A stretch of 64,000 nt of DNA from the NCBI RefSeq assembly GCF_012641275.1, contig NZ_JABAIA010000002.1, positions 1,922,001-1,986,000 on the forward strand. Direction: 5' to 3'. The notes under the pieces were generated by a model. That model made no database searches, was not told where the DNA came from, and worked only from the letters and a program-made list of their open reading frames with translations. Source of the DNA: Chitinophaga varians. Lineage in GTDB: Bacteria; Bacteroidota; Bacteroidia; Chitinophagales; Chitinophagaceae. A program made the position numbers and the translations under genes. Of the stretch, positions 21,383 to 29,879 are shown in pieces. How positions within the stretch are numbered: position 1 is the stretch's first letter; each line of letters opens with the position of its first letter.

Positions 21383-22513
21383 ATGAACGAAAAGATATGG
21401 TTGTCATCCCCGCATATGGGCGGACAGGAATTAGAATATGTGAAAGATGCCTTTCAGAGTAACTGGATCGCTCCCCTGGGGCCTAATGTTGACGGATTTG
21501 AAGAAGATTTGGCAAAATATACCGGTTCTCCGTTTGTGGCGGCATTGTCTGCAGGTACGGCAGCGCTTCATCTGGCGCTAATTTTGTTGGATGTAAAACA
21601 AGGGGATGAAGTATTATGCCAGAGCATGACATTTTCTGCATCTGCTAACCCGATCGCATATCAGGGCGCTACCCCGGTTTTTGTAGACAGCGAAAAAGAA
21701 ACCTGGAACATGGACCCGGTGTTACTGGAAGAAGCCATTAAAGACCGCATGGCCAAAGGGAAGAAGCCAAAAGCCATTATACCGGTGCATCTGTATGGTA
21801 TGCCCGCGAAAATGACTGAAATACTGGCTATAGCTGCCAAATATGAAATTCCCGTTATAGAAGATGCGGCGGAAGCGCTGGGATCTCTTTATCAGGGAAA
21901 AGCCTGCGGCACACTGGGAGAAACAGGTATCCTTAGTTTCAACGGTAATAAGATAATTACTACCAGTGGTGGAGGGGCGTTGATCGGCAGGAACGGGGAC
22001 CAGATAAAAAAGGCCAGGTTCCTGGCTACACAGGCGAGGGACAACGCACCGCATTATGAACATACGCACATTGGCTACAACTACCGGATGAGTAACATTT
22101 GTGCGGGTATAGGACGGGGACAGATGCTCGTGTTGAATGACCGTGTGGAGCAACGCCGCAGGAATTTCGACTATTATGTAAAAGAACTGGCAGGTTTGCC
22201 GGGAATTACTTTTCTGCAGGAACCGGAAGGCAGTTTCAGCAACCGGTGGCTCACGACGGTCCTGGTCAACAAAGAAGCAACCGGCGGGATAAGCCGGGAA
22301 ACGATCAGGCAGGCGCTGGAAAAAGAGAATATTGAATCAAGGCCGCTTTGGAAGCCCATGCATATACAACCTGTCTTCTCCGGTGCTCCGGCTTATGTGA
22401 ATGGCGTTTCGGAAAAACTTTTTGATGACGGTCTTTGTTTACCCAGCGGCTCTAATCTTACAATACAGCAATTGGAAAGTATTGTTATAAATATTAAAAA
22501 GTTATGGGACTGA
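21383..22513 (+). CDS. DegT/DnrJ/EryC1/StrS nucleotide-sugar aminotransferase (PglE/WcfR-like)
   Basis: 376 aa, full length for PLP-dependent sugar aminotransferases. The PLP lysine is K190 in SFNGNKIITTSGGG, a motif close to PglE of Campylobacter. Also visible are ALSAGTAALHLAL for phosphate binding, and PVIEDAAEALGS containing the Asp that contacts the PLP nitrogen. It should aminate the 4-keto-sugar made by the dehydratase at 2014, giving a UDP-4-amino-4,6-dideoxy-GlcNAc or -GalNAc. No PglD-type acetyltransferase follows. Ends overlapping the next gene by 10 bp. Confidence 0.9.
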   Translation: MNEKIWLSSPHMGGQELEYVKDAFQSNWIAPLGPNVDGFEEDLAKYTGSPFVAALSAGTAALHLALILLDVKQGDEVLCQSMTFSASANPIAYQGATPVFVDSEKETWNMDPVLLEEAIKDRMAKGKKPKAIIPVHLYGMPAKMTEILAIAAKYEIPVIEDAAEALGSLYQGKACGTLGETGILSFNGNKIITTSGGGALIGRNGDQIKKARFLATQARDNAPHYEHTHIGYNYRMSNICAGIGRGQMLVLNDRVEQRRRNFDYYVKELAGLPGITFLQEPEGSFSNRWLTTVLVNKEATGGISRETIRQALEKENIESRPLWKPMHIQPVFSGAPAYVNGVSEKLFDDGLCLPSGSNLTIQQLESIVINIKKLWD

Positions 22514-23712
22514 AAATTAATACCGCCCTTCTCCGTACGAAACGGCGAAGTTTTACACTGGCAGCATTGATGCTGTTATCTGGTTTAGGCTGTCTCTCGT
22601 CCAGTGCGCAGTTTCCGCCTTTTAAATACAACGAGGGCATAGCAGCCAAATATGCGAATAAACAGGATGCGGCTGCTTTCAGAAGCAAAGCCGCAGCTTT
22701 GTCCTCCGGTGCATTTGATCTCACCGGCGTGTTGCCGGCGGGATATGTAAAGGATGGCACCGTAGATTATACCAGCTATCTGCAAACGGGAATGGACCAG
22801 CATAAAACGGTGGTATTCCCTGATTTCCCAGTGTTGATCAACGACAAGGGGCTGACTGTCGGGAGCGGGGCCAATATCATTTTTAAGCCCGGTTCAAGGC
22901 TGTTGTTGCAGCCTACTTCAAAAGACACCTATGAAATGTTAAGGGTGCATAATGTGCAAAATGTAAACATATACTGTCCTGTGCTCGAAGGCGACCGTAA
23001 AGGCCATCAGGGAAGTACCGGACAATGGGGAATGGGTATTGCCATCCGGGCTTCAAAAAATGTAAATGTCTATGCTCCGCAGGTGTCCAATTGCTGGGGT
23101 GATGGTATTTATGTTGGCGGCCTTAAAGGCGTTACCAGTTCAGGTGTCAACATTTACAATGCGTGGCTCAATTTCAACAGGCGTAACGGGATGTCCATTT
23201 CTTCGGTGGACGGCCTGAAGCTGATAAAGCCGGTTATAGCCAACACCTATGGCCAGGCGCCGATGTGCGGTATTGATATTGAGCCAAACAATAATACCGA
23301 TGTTGTCAATAATGTAATGATGGATAGCCCGGTGACGTTAAATAATGCAAAACATGGTATCAATATATCATTGTTCAGGCTCATCGGTTCCAGTCCGAAA
23401 GATGTTAATGTAACGATCCGCAATCACCAGGACGACGGCTCCGCCGTTGCCTTTGCGATGGGTGGATTAAAACCGCATTACGATGTGCCGCCTATACAGG
23501 GCACTATAGAGATCATTGACCCGGTGTGGAAGAATAACCAGGAGAGGGCTTTTCGAAGCTATAAACCCAACGGTTACGCACCTACTGTGAAATTCACCAA
23601 AGTTTCTGTTTTGAAAACCGACAGAGATGGCCGGGACAAACCGGATGCAGAGAAATTTATGCTGATGAAGAAAACGATCTCCAGTGAAAGTAAAATGAGC
23701 ATACAGGACTAA
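22504..23712 (+). CDS. Secreted right-handed beta-helix protein
   Basis: 402 aa. The N-terminus has a basic patch followed by a hydrophobic core and an SSAQ cleavage region (around 36-39), so export is predicted. From about residue 150 the protein shows regularly spaced short beta/turn units rich in Asn and Val (NVNIYCPVLEG, NVNVYAPQVSN, GVNIYNAWLN), the pattern of pectate-lyase-like parallel beta-helices. I do not recognise a specific enzyme family. The start lies within the aminotransferase end (10-bp overlap), so it belongs to the operon. Possible roles are a lyase or epimerase acting on the exported polysaccharide, or a binding protein; this is inference. Confidence 0.75.
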   Translation: MGLKINTALLRTKRRSFTLAALMLLSGLGCLSSSAQFPPFKYNEGIAAKYANKQDAAAFRSKAAALSSGAFDLTGVLPAGYVKDGTVDYTSYLQTGMDQHKTVVFPDFPVLINDKGLTVGSGANIIFKPGSRLLLQPTSKDTYEMLRVHNVQNVNIYCPVLEGDRKGHQGSTGQWGMGIAIRASKNVNVYAPQVSNCWGDGIYVGGLKGVTSSGVNIYNAWLNFNRRNGMSISSVDGLKLIKPVIANTYGQAPMCGIDIEPNNNTDVVNNVMMDSPVTLNNAKHGINISLFRLIGSSPKDVNVTIRNHQDDGSAVAFAMGGLKPHYDVPPIQGTIEIIDPVWKNNQERAFRSYKPNGYAPTVKFTKVSVLKTDRDGRDKPDAEKFMLMKKTISSESKMSIQD

Positions 23713-23726
23713 ATTCAATTGTGTTT

Positions 23727-23763
23727 CCTCTGCCTTGACTTAAAAGGCAGAGGTTTATTTTTA
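23727..23763 (+). terminator. Strong terminator closing the polysaccharide operon
   Basis: CCTCTGCCTT (23727-23736) pairs perfectly with AAGGCAGAGG (23744-23753), with a 7-nt loop and a following T-rich run. It lies 15 bp after the beta-helix gene and is the first clear terminator after 1356. Confidence 0.88.
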
Positions 23764-23874
23764 TCATTCCCTTACCTGAATACGCTGCTTCAACGAAACC
23801 TGCAATGTTAAGTTTATAAGAATAACATTTTTATCTGTTTGGTATTCAAATGTTTTATTTATTTGTAATAAATA

Positions 23875-23882
23875 TATGTTTG
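23875..23882 (+). promoter_or_regulatory. Bacteroidota -7 promoter motif for T9SS protein gene
   Basis: TATGTTTG matches TAnnTTTG exactly, 70 bp before the ATG at 23953. No TTTG sits at the ideal upstream spacing (nearest at 23862 is too close), so confidence is moderate. Confidence 0.4.
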
Positions 23883-23952
23883 TTTGGTTTTTAACTAACA
23901 AAACAACTTACGAAAACAGGACGTTTTTAAGTGACGTGGTTACTATTATCTT

Positions 23953-25557
23953 ATGAAAAAATTGCTATGTTGTCATAGCTGGAATGTTTATAGGGATGCC
24001 TTTTGCAGCAGTTTATCAATTCGCCGGTATCTCTCCCGGAAAACCTTGTTAATTGTTTTACTCTTCCTATGGGGCAAAACAGGGCAGGCTCAGGATATCA
24101 CCCTGAAAAATCCTTCACTGGAAGGGGTACCTGGACAGGGAAAGGTTCCTGCGTCCTGGATTGTTGCCATGAATACACCTGATATTCAGCCGGGAATTTT
24201 TGACATTACTGTACCAGCATCTGACGGAAACACCTACATCGGCTTACACAGCGGGTCATTGTGGCCTGAAGCTATTGCACAGGAACTATCCCTCAAAGGA
24301 GGCCGCAGCTATACGGTTTCCATGGACCTGGCATTTACCGCCCTTTATGCATACCGGGCCTGTTATGGAAACATGGCCATTTACGCTGGGGATGCTCCGG
24401 GTGATTCTGCGGAATTGCTCTGGCGTTCGGGCCCGTTTTCTCATACCGACTGGAAACGATATACGGCTGTGTTTAATCCGTCAAAGGATTACAAATACAT
24501 TTCGTTCTGGGCCGATGCCGGTATTCCCTGCGATAAAAGTGCCTATGGCTCTGTTGTATTGATAGACAATCTGTCTGCCTTCATCCGGGAGGTGCCGCAG
24601 GTGGTTATTTCCACTGTCCGCACCTGTAAAGGCGCTGCTACGGGGGAGGCTACCCTAAAGCTGCTGAGCAGTTCCGTGGGGAAGTGTTCCTACAAATGGG
24701 AGCCTGGCGGGCAAACCAGCAGCCATATTGAAGGCCTTGCTGCCGGCCGTTATGAGGTCACTGTTACGGCTCCTAATGGAACCAGCACCAAAGCGCAGGT
24801 CATGATCGAAGAAACTGACCTGAAAAATGAACTGGTCATCCGGCCATCTCCCTGCAACGGGGACAATCAAAACGAGATCACCTTAAATACCACCGGCGGT
24901 GTCCCGCCTTATCGCTATTATTTCAATGGTTCCCAGCACCCCGCCTATGTCGGGACATTTAAAGAACTGCGTCCCGGAAGCTACACCGTCATCGTAAAAG
25001 ATGACCATGGCTGTGAGGATAAATTATCGCCGGTACAATTAAGGGAACCTGAACCATTGTTGGTAACAGCGGTAAATGTAAAGGCGCTGAGCTGCAGTGA
25101 CACGAGAGATGGGCGTATCACCCTGGAAGTATCGGGAGGCGTTGTTCCTTATTCATTCAGCCTGCAGCCTGGCAGCTGGCAGGATAATAATCAATGGAGC
25201 CAGCTGGATGCCGGTCGTTATTATTTCGAAATAAAGGATAAGAATGGATGCCATACCAACGGAAATACGGAGGTGCCAAGAAATGACCGCACCTGTGCGG
25301 TATATGTCCCTACCGCTTTTAGCCCTAATGGCGACGGTGTCAATGACCTGTTCCGTGCCAGAGTGAACGATGACGTATCTGCATTCAGGATGACCGTTTA
25401 TAACCGGTGGGGAGCTGTTGTATTTGACAGCACTAACCCCGAAGCCGGCTGGAACGGAGCACAGGAGCCCAACGGGACTTATGTGTGGGTACTTGTCTAC
25501 ACCGACAGTAAAAAGCAGGCGCGGAAACAAACTGGGCCACTGGTATTGATAAGATAA
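23953..25557 (+). CDS. T9SS type B sorted surface protein with gliding-motility C-terminal domain
   Basis: 534 aa. An extended N-terminal signal peptide (hydrophobic core LLIVLLFLWG around residues 32-42, cleavage near GQAQD) is followed by a jelly-roll-like region (about 50-215) and then Ig-like repeats with the SprB-repeat pattern (GGVPPYRYYFNGS, GSYTVIVKDDHGCED, and SGGVVPYSFSL). The final 85 residues, from YVPTAFSPNGDGVND through VYNRWGAVVFDS, form the CHU_C/gliding-motility-associated domain that directs secretion by the type IX system to the cell surface. It follows the polysaccharide operon but has its own promoter motif, and the operon terminator lies between. Role is probably adhesion or carbohydrate binding; not known. 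Confidence 0.88.
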   Translation: MKKLLCCHSWNVYRDAFCSSLSIRRYLSRKTLLIVLLFLWGKTGQAQDITLKNPSLEGVPGQGKVPASWIVAMNTPDIQPGIFDITVPASDGNTYIGLHSGSLWPEAIAQELSLKGGRSYTVSMDLAFTALYAYRACYGNMAIYAGDAPGDSAELLWRSGPFSHTDWKRYTAVFNPSKDYKYISFWADAGIPCDKSAYGSVVLIDNLSAFIREVPQVVISTVRTCKGAATGEATLKLLSSSVGKCSYKWEPGGQTSSHIEGLAAGRYEVTVTAPNGTSTKAQVMIEETDLKNELVIRPSPCNGDNQNEITLNTTGGVPPYRYYFNGSQHPAYVGTFKELRPGSYTVIVKDDHGCEDKLSPVQLREPEPLLVTAVNVKALSCSDTRDGRITLEVSGGVVPYSFSLQPGSWQDNNQWSQLDAGRYYFEIKDKNGCHTNGNTEVPRNDRTCAVYVPTAFSPNGDGVNDLFRARVNDDVSAFRMTVYNRWGAVVFDSTNPEAGWNGAQEPNGTYVWVLVYTDSKKQARKQTGPLVLIR

Positions 25558-25566
25558 CGCCTGCGC

Positions 25567-26307
25567 CTATAGGGTACGGTTCTTAAACGGATATTTATCC
25601 AGCATGGCCCGCAGCTTTTTGTTCCTGCTGATCTGTGTAATGGCATGAAGATGCCTTTCATGATGCAGGTCCGTGCCTATATAGTCGATCATGTCAAGCT
25701 CCATCAGTTTTTCTGCCGCCTGTTGAATATGTTTGCCGTAGTACCCTGCAAGGGAAAGCAGGTTGACCTGAAAAAGACAGCCCCATTGTTTGAACCGGTG
25801 ATAGCTCTCGAAATCGCCGTGGCAATAGTTATAACGCTCCGGATGCGCCAGCAGCGGCAGGTAGCCTTGTGCTTCCAGCTCGAAGATCCAACGGTGCATC
25901 TGCGGCGGTGCAGACATGAACGATATTTCCACCAGCACAAGTTTACCCGTCAGTGTCAATAAAGGCCGCTGCATCAGCTCTTCGAACTGTTCATCCATAA
26001 AATACTCCGCGGCGTGATGAAACGGAATCGATATTCCCTTCGCCGCCAGTGCGGCAGATACCTCTCGGTAAGGGCCTGCCATCGTTTGTACGGAGTTGGG
26101 GTACCGGTCCATCATCACATGTGGAGTGGTAATTATTTTTTTGATGCCCATGTTATGGAGCTGCTCTATAAAATGCACGGAAGTATCGGTGTCGGGTACA
26201 CCATCGTCAATACCGGGCAACAGATGTGAATGGATATCCGTTTCCATGAATGACAGCAGCTGTGCCAGCTGTTCGCTTTCCCTGGTTTTATTGCGGAATA
26301 AAAACAT
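25567..26307 (-). CDS. CpsB/YwqE-type tyrosine-protein phosphatase (PHP domain)
   Basis: 246 aa. PHP metal-binding motifs are all present: DIHSHLLPGIDDG near residue 25, TTPHVM, LAHPERY and GTDLHHERH near the C-terminus, in the order of manganese-dependent CpsB/YwqE phosphatases. Such enzymes dephosphorylate BY-kinases and so tune capsule assembly; the Wzc-like kinase at 4895 with its Tyr cluster is the evident candidate substrate. It is convergent with the T9SS gene (9-bp gap) and 42 bp downstream of the sulfoxide reductase gene, so it may be co-transcribed with the latter. Confidence 0.9.
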   Translation of the reverse strand: MFLFRNKTRESEQLAQLLSFMETDIHSHLLPGIDDGVPDTDTSVHFIEQLHNMGIKKIITTPHVMMDRYPNSVQTMAGPYREVSAALAAKGISIPFHHAAEYFMDEQFEELMQRPLLTLTGKLVLVEISFMSAPPQMHRWIFELEAQGYLPLLAHPERYNYCHGDFESYHRFKQWGCLFQVNLLSLAGYYGKHIQQAAEKLMELDMIDYIGTDLHHERHLHAITQISRNKKLRAMLDKYPFKNRTL

Positions 26308-26349
26308 AATAGGTTTCCTCTAAAGAATATGGCAAAAAAAATCACAGAA

Positions 26350-26823
26350 CTATATCATAATCAATGCCACAATTTCTTCCAGGAATTGCCGGTCTGTTTC
26401 ATCAAAAGAGGAAAGCCTGTCGCTATCCACATCCAGCACACCTGCCACTTCACCTGCTTTCATCAGGGGAACTACAATTTCAGACCTGGAAAGACTGCTG
26501 CATGCAATATGCCCCGGGAAGGCTTCCACATCCGGTACAATAAGTGTGGCTGCCTGTGCCCAGCTGGTGCCGCAAACACCGCGTCCTTTACGGATACGGG
26601 TGCAGGCTACCGGCCCCTGAAAAGGCCCCAGTACCAGTTCTTCCCCTTTCACCAGGTAAAATCCTACCCAGAACCAGCCGAATTGTTCTTTCAATGCTGC
26701 CGCCACATTGGCCAGATTGGCCACCAGATCAGGCTCTCCGTCCAGCAGTCCCTTTATCTGCGGAATGAGCGATTGATATTGTGCGGTTTTATCTCCCTGA
26801 ATGATCTGTAAGTCTTCTGCCAT
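26350..26823 (-). CDS. msrC: Free methionine-R-sulfoxide reductase (GAF domain, MsrC)
   Basis: 157 aa single GAF domain. Three cysteines occur in CTRIRKGRGVCG and GHIACSSLSRSE; their spacing of 10 and then 24 residues equals the Cys84/94/118 pattern of E. coli MsrC. Also present are VLDVDSDRLSSFDETD and GFYLVKGEELVLGPFQG, both of the family. It reduces free methionine-R-sulfoxide in the cytoplasm. A perfect TATCTTTG motif on the minus strand ends 13 bp before the ATG. The phosphatase gene follows. Confidence 0.92.
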   Translation of the reverse strand: MAEDLQIIQGDKTAQYQSLIPQIKGLLDGEPDLVANLANVAAALKEQFGWFWVGFYLVKGEELVLGPFQGPVACTRIRKGRGVCGTSWAQAATLIVPDVEAFPGHIACSSLSRSEIVVPLMKAGEVAGVLDVDSDRLSSFDETDRQFLEEIVALIMI

Positions 26824-26836
26824 TTCTTTTTTGCTG

Positions 26837-26844
26837 CAAAGATA
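26837..26844 (-). promoter_or_regulatory. -7 promoter motif for msrC
   Basis: On the minus strand this reads TATCTTTG, exact to TAnnTTTG, with 13 bp to the ATG at 26823. A 7-bp hairpin (CCGGCAC 26852-26858 with GTGCCGG 26865-26871) lies just upstream in the -33 region and could be an operator. Confidence 0.6.
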
Positions 26845-27102
26845 CGGTAATCCGGCACTTAAAGGTGCCGGACGAAAAGGTGGTCACCGGACCTTCTTTT
26901 CCATGCCGTTTTCCTTTTCCATTCCGTGTCTGCCGCCTGCCGGGCGCACTGCTGACGTGTCGCCGCTTTGCGCCTGTTGAAGTGTAATTTTTTTTCACTT
27001 TTCCCGTTATTATTGTATATTTATTTGAAGTAACCATTATAGAGAACAGGGCTCATTTTTAGTAATTCGCGATCATTTCAGACAGCTAACAGCTTATTAA
27101 AT

Positions 27103-27110
27103 TATCTTTG
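27103..27110 (+). promoter_or_regulatory. -7 promoter motif for idi
   Basis: TATCTTTG, exact to the Bacteroidota consensus, ends only 7 bp before the idi ATG at 27118. This implies a very short or absent 5' leader. Confidence 0.6.
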
Positions 27111-27117
27111 CTACACT

Positions 27118-27657
27118 ATGAATCAACCTGAAGTAATACTAGTGACTGAATCCGATGAAGCTATAGGTACCATGGAAAAAATGGAGGCGCATCGCAGGGG
27201 CCTGTTGCACCGTGCGTTTTCCGTATTTATTTTAAATGATGCCGGAGATATTTTGTTACAACAACGGGCACTGGGCAAATACCATTCTCCCGGTCAGTGG
27301 ACCAACGCCTGCTGTAGCCATCAGTTTCCCGGCGAATCTACATCGGATGCCGCTCACCGCAGGCTGATGGAAGAAATGGGTTTTGACTGCCCGCTGGAGG
27401 AAATTTTTGCTTTTACTTACAGAACAGCTTTTGCCAACGGCCTTATAGAGCATGAATTTGATCATGTGCTTATAGGTACTTACAATGGTGCGATTCACCC
27501 CGACAGCACGGAAGTAAATGATTACAGGTATATGTCTGCCACTCAGGTCCTGGCGTTGATGGAGCAGGAACCAGACCGCTTCACCAGCTGGTTCCATCTC
27601 GCATTGCCCAGGGTGCTGAAACATTTAAATGTATCCGTCACCACGACTGGTATGTGA
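27118..27657 (+). CDS. idi: Isopentenyl-diphosphate delta-isomerase, type 1
   Basis: 179 aa Nudix-fold enzyme that interconverts IPP and DMAPP. The catalytic cysteine lies in TNACCSHQFPGE (about residue 65), and the glutamate-containing segment RRLMEEMGFDC follows; HRAFSVFILND and LLQQRALGKYHSPGQW are typical of the family. The metal-binding His and Glu of the Nudix box are in place. The 7-bp distance from its promoter motif to the ATG is notable. The terpene synthase 171 bp downstream is the obvious consumer of its product in this window. Confidence 0.95.
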   Translation: MNQPEVILVTESDEAIGTMEKMEAHRRGLLHRAFSVFILNDAGDILLQQRALGKYHSPGQWTNACCSHQFPGESTSDAAHRRLMEEMGFDCPLEEIFAFTYRTAFANGLIEHEFDHVLIGTYNGAIHPDSTEVNDYRYMSATQVLALMEQEPDRFTSWFHLALPRVLKHLNVSVTTTGM

Positions 27658-27828
27658 TCACCCTGTACTTTATCGTTACATCTCATTTGCTGTTAACCGA
27701 AATTAGCCAACTTTTTACTGTGCCAACAGGTATGGTGGGCTATTGATATGCCTGCCTGCCGCCGTTTTCCCTGATTCGCCTATGCCATTTCATAACCCTT
27801 AATAGTTAACTGCTAAATCCTCAGACAC

Positions 27829-28803
27829 ATGACAACGATCCAGTTTCCCCGGGTCCAGTATCCGTTTCCTTCCCGTTTGAATTCCCATGTGGCAGCCGCC
27901 CAGCAACATGTAGAAGACTGGGTGCATCATCATGGTTTATTGTCTACCGACAAAGCGAAGGCCCGCTTCGCCAAAGCCCGTTTTGCCTGGCTGGCGGCCC
28001 GTGCTTTCCCGGACGCAGGGCTGCACGAGCTCTGTATCATCGCAGATTTTAACACCTGGTTGTTTATCCTTGATGATCAGTGTGATGAGGCGGAAGCCGG
28101 TAAAAAATCAGGCTTTCTGCGCAGTGTCATGACCGGTTTCATGGACATCTTCCGTCATCCCGATCCCCGCACACCGGCCAACAACGCGCCGCTGCCGTCC
28201 GCGCTCATCAGCATCTGGGAACGGATGAAGGCCATCAGTTCACCGGAATGGCAGCAGCGCTTTATCCGCAGCATGGAAGATTATTTCAACTCCTGCCTCT
28301 GGGAAGCACAGAACCGCGAAAATCGTATAGTCCCCACCGTGGCCGACTATGTACGGATGCGCCCCTACACCGGCGCACTTCTCGCCGACGTGGAAGCGAT
28401 AGATATCATTGAGAAAATATATTTGCCTGCAGATATGCTGCAGCATGCCCTGCTCAAACGCATGGTGCAAGCCTGCAATAACATCGTATGCTGGGCCAAC
28501 GACCTCTTTTCTTTCCCGAAAGAACATAAGGCCGGCGACGTACATAACCTGGTACTGGTACTACAGCATGAACGCCAATGCTCCCTGCAGGAGGCGGTAG
28601 ATGAAGCGGCCCGCATGCACAACGAGGAAGTGGCCATATTTGTGGTGCTGGAAAAGTTGCTGCCACTCAGCGGCAGTGAGAAAGATTACGAACTGCTGCG
28701 CTACGTGGCGGTACTGCGTTCCTGGATTACAGGCAACTTCGAATGGAGCCTGCACGATACCGGACGCTATAGCGCGATGATGAAAGAGTATGTCAACAGT
28801 TGA
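27829..28803 (+). CDS. Class I terpene synthase
   Basis: 324 aa, the size of bacterial sesquiterpene-type synthases. The aspartate-rich motif is LDDQCDEAE (D82-D86 region), the NSE triad is NDLFSFPKE (about residue 224), and the C-terminal RY pair is in DTGRYSAMM. All magnesium-diphosphate ligands are therefore present. It should ionise farnesyl (or geranylgeranyl) diphosphate and cyclise it; the product cannot be read from sequence. Chitinophaga pinensis is known to encode several such enzymes. No P450 or prenyltransferase is linked. A hairpin follows the stop. Confidence 0.93.
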   Translation: MTTIQFPRVQYPFPSRLNSHVAAAQQHVEDWVHHHGLLSTDKAKARFAKARFAWLAARAFPDAGLHELCIIADFNTWLFILDDQCDEAEAGKKSGFLRSVMTGFMDIFRHPDPRTPANNAPLPSALISIWERMKAISSPEWQQRFIRSMEDYFNSCLWEAQNRENRIVPTVADYVRMRPYTGALLADVEAIDIIEKIYLPADMLQHALLKRMVQACNNIVCWANDLFSFPKEHKAGDVHNLVLVLQHERQCSLQEAVDEAARMHNEEVAIFVVLEKLLPLSGSEKDYELLRYVAVLRSWITGNFEWSLHDTGRYSAMMKEYVNS

Positions 28804-28822
28804 GAGAAAAATATTCAGCCAT

Positions 28823-28846
28823 AGCCCCGGGCTTTAGCCCGGGGTT
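28823..28846. terminator. Bidirectional GC-rich hairpin between convergent genes
   Basis: CCCCGGGC (28825-28832) pairs with GCCCGGGG (28837-28844) around a 4-nt loop. The loop contains the TAA stop of the minus-strand gene. No T run follows directly on the plus strand; on the minus strand a T-rich stretch comes about 10 nt later. Likely a convergent terminator or transcript-end stabiliser. Confidence 0.6.
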
Positions 28847-29877
28847 CCCTTACGCTTGTTCATATATTTCTCCAGCCGCTTGCCCAGCCACCAGAAGGAA
28901 ACAGCCAGGATGGAGAAAAACAGGCCCTTATTGGTGCGGTCCCAGAGATATTCGAAATAACGGGTGTACAGGTCGAGCAAAAGAAAGACAACGCCGAGGT
29001 CGCGCAACAGATCATCTTTGAAGCGGATGCCCAATAAGAGGGTAAGGATACACTGCGCACTGAACACTGCCACCCACCATAACAGATGTACCTGTCGCAG
29101 TGCCTGCCATTCCTGCCAGGTGCCGCAATTGCCGAAAATGGAGATGAGCCAGCCGGAAAGCAGGAACAGCAGCCAGCCGCCGCCCCAGGTGATTTCTTTT
29201 GCCGGCAGGAATATGGCGGTGCGTTTCATCAGCCAGCCGGCGCCTGTCATTACGGCGCCCAGCAAGGCCATACGGCAGGGGAGGTTCATCCCCAGGAAAT
29301 AAGGCGCATCACCGGTAACATAATAAGTCAGCTTCACATAGGCGGGTATCAGGCACAGCAGCGTGGCAATCCACAACAGCCGCGAATGCAGCGTCAGCGC
29401 TACAGCCGCGTACACCACCGTGGCCAGCAGCCAGAAAATGCCATAATTGCCGCCCAGGTAGTCCATGCTTTTGCCAAGGTACACTACGGTAACGCCTGTA
29501 CTCAGAATCGGTAACAGCCAGAATAATTCACGGTTAAAAGAGAAGGCAGGCTGGTGTTTGTTGCGGCGCCATCCCTGGTAACAAAGGAACACGGTCAGCC
29601 CGGCAAACAAAAAAGCGATCACCCCGTCGGTCAGCGAAAATTTCTTCCGCAACACCTCGATCCACTTCTCGTCCAGCACCAGCGATCCAAATGCCATCAG
29701 GGCACAGGAAATGGCGGCAATAAAAATATACAGCGTGATTGTCTGCCAGTCATTGGTGCGTACACTGTAGCTTTTCTGCAGGTCTTCCGCCTGCGCGTCG
29801 CTGAGACGCCCTTCCTGCTGCCACTGCCGGATGACCCGGTGCAAAAACTGACCGTCTCTTTTATCTACTTCAATCAT
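28834..29877 (-). CDS. DUF2157-like polytopic membrane protein
   Basis: 347 aa. A short N-terminal cytoplasmic region (VIRQWQQEGRLSDAQAEDLQ) resembles the DUF2157 N-terminus, followed by about nine hydrophobic segments and ending with DLGVVFLLLDLYTRYFEYLWD and FWWLGKRLEK, common in DUF2157/DUF4401 proteins. Function unknown. It starts 2 bp after the end of the TMEM175-like gene, so the two probably form an operon. Its stop codon sits in the loop of the terminal hairpin. Confidence 0.75.
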   Translation of the reverse strand: MIEVDKRDGQFLHRVIRQWQQEGRLSDAQAEDLQKSYSVRTNDWQTITLYIFIAAISCALMAFGSLVLDEKWIEVLRKKFSLTDGVIAFLFAGLTVFLCYQGWRRNKHQPAFSFNRELFWLLPILSTGVTVVYLGKSMDYLGGNYGIFWLLATVVYAAVALTLHSRLLWIATLLCLIPAYVKLTYYVTGDAPYFLGMNLPCRMALLGAVMTGAGWLMKRTAIFLPAKEITWGGGWLLFLLSGWLISIFGNCGTWQEWQALRQVHLLWWVAVFSAQCILTLLLGIRFKDDLLRDLGVVFLLLDLYTRYFEYLWDRTNKGLFFSILAVSFWWLGKRLEKYMNKRKGTPG

Positions 29878-29879
29878 GG

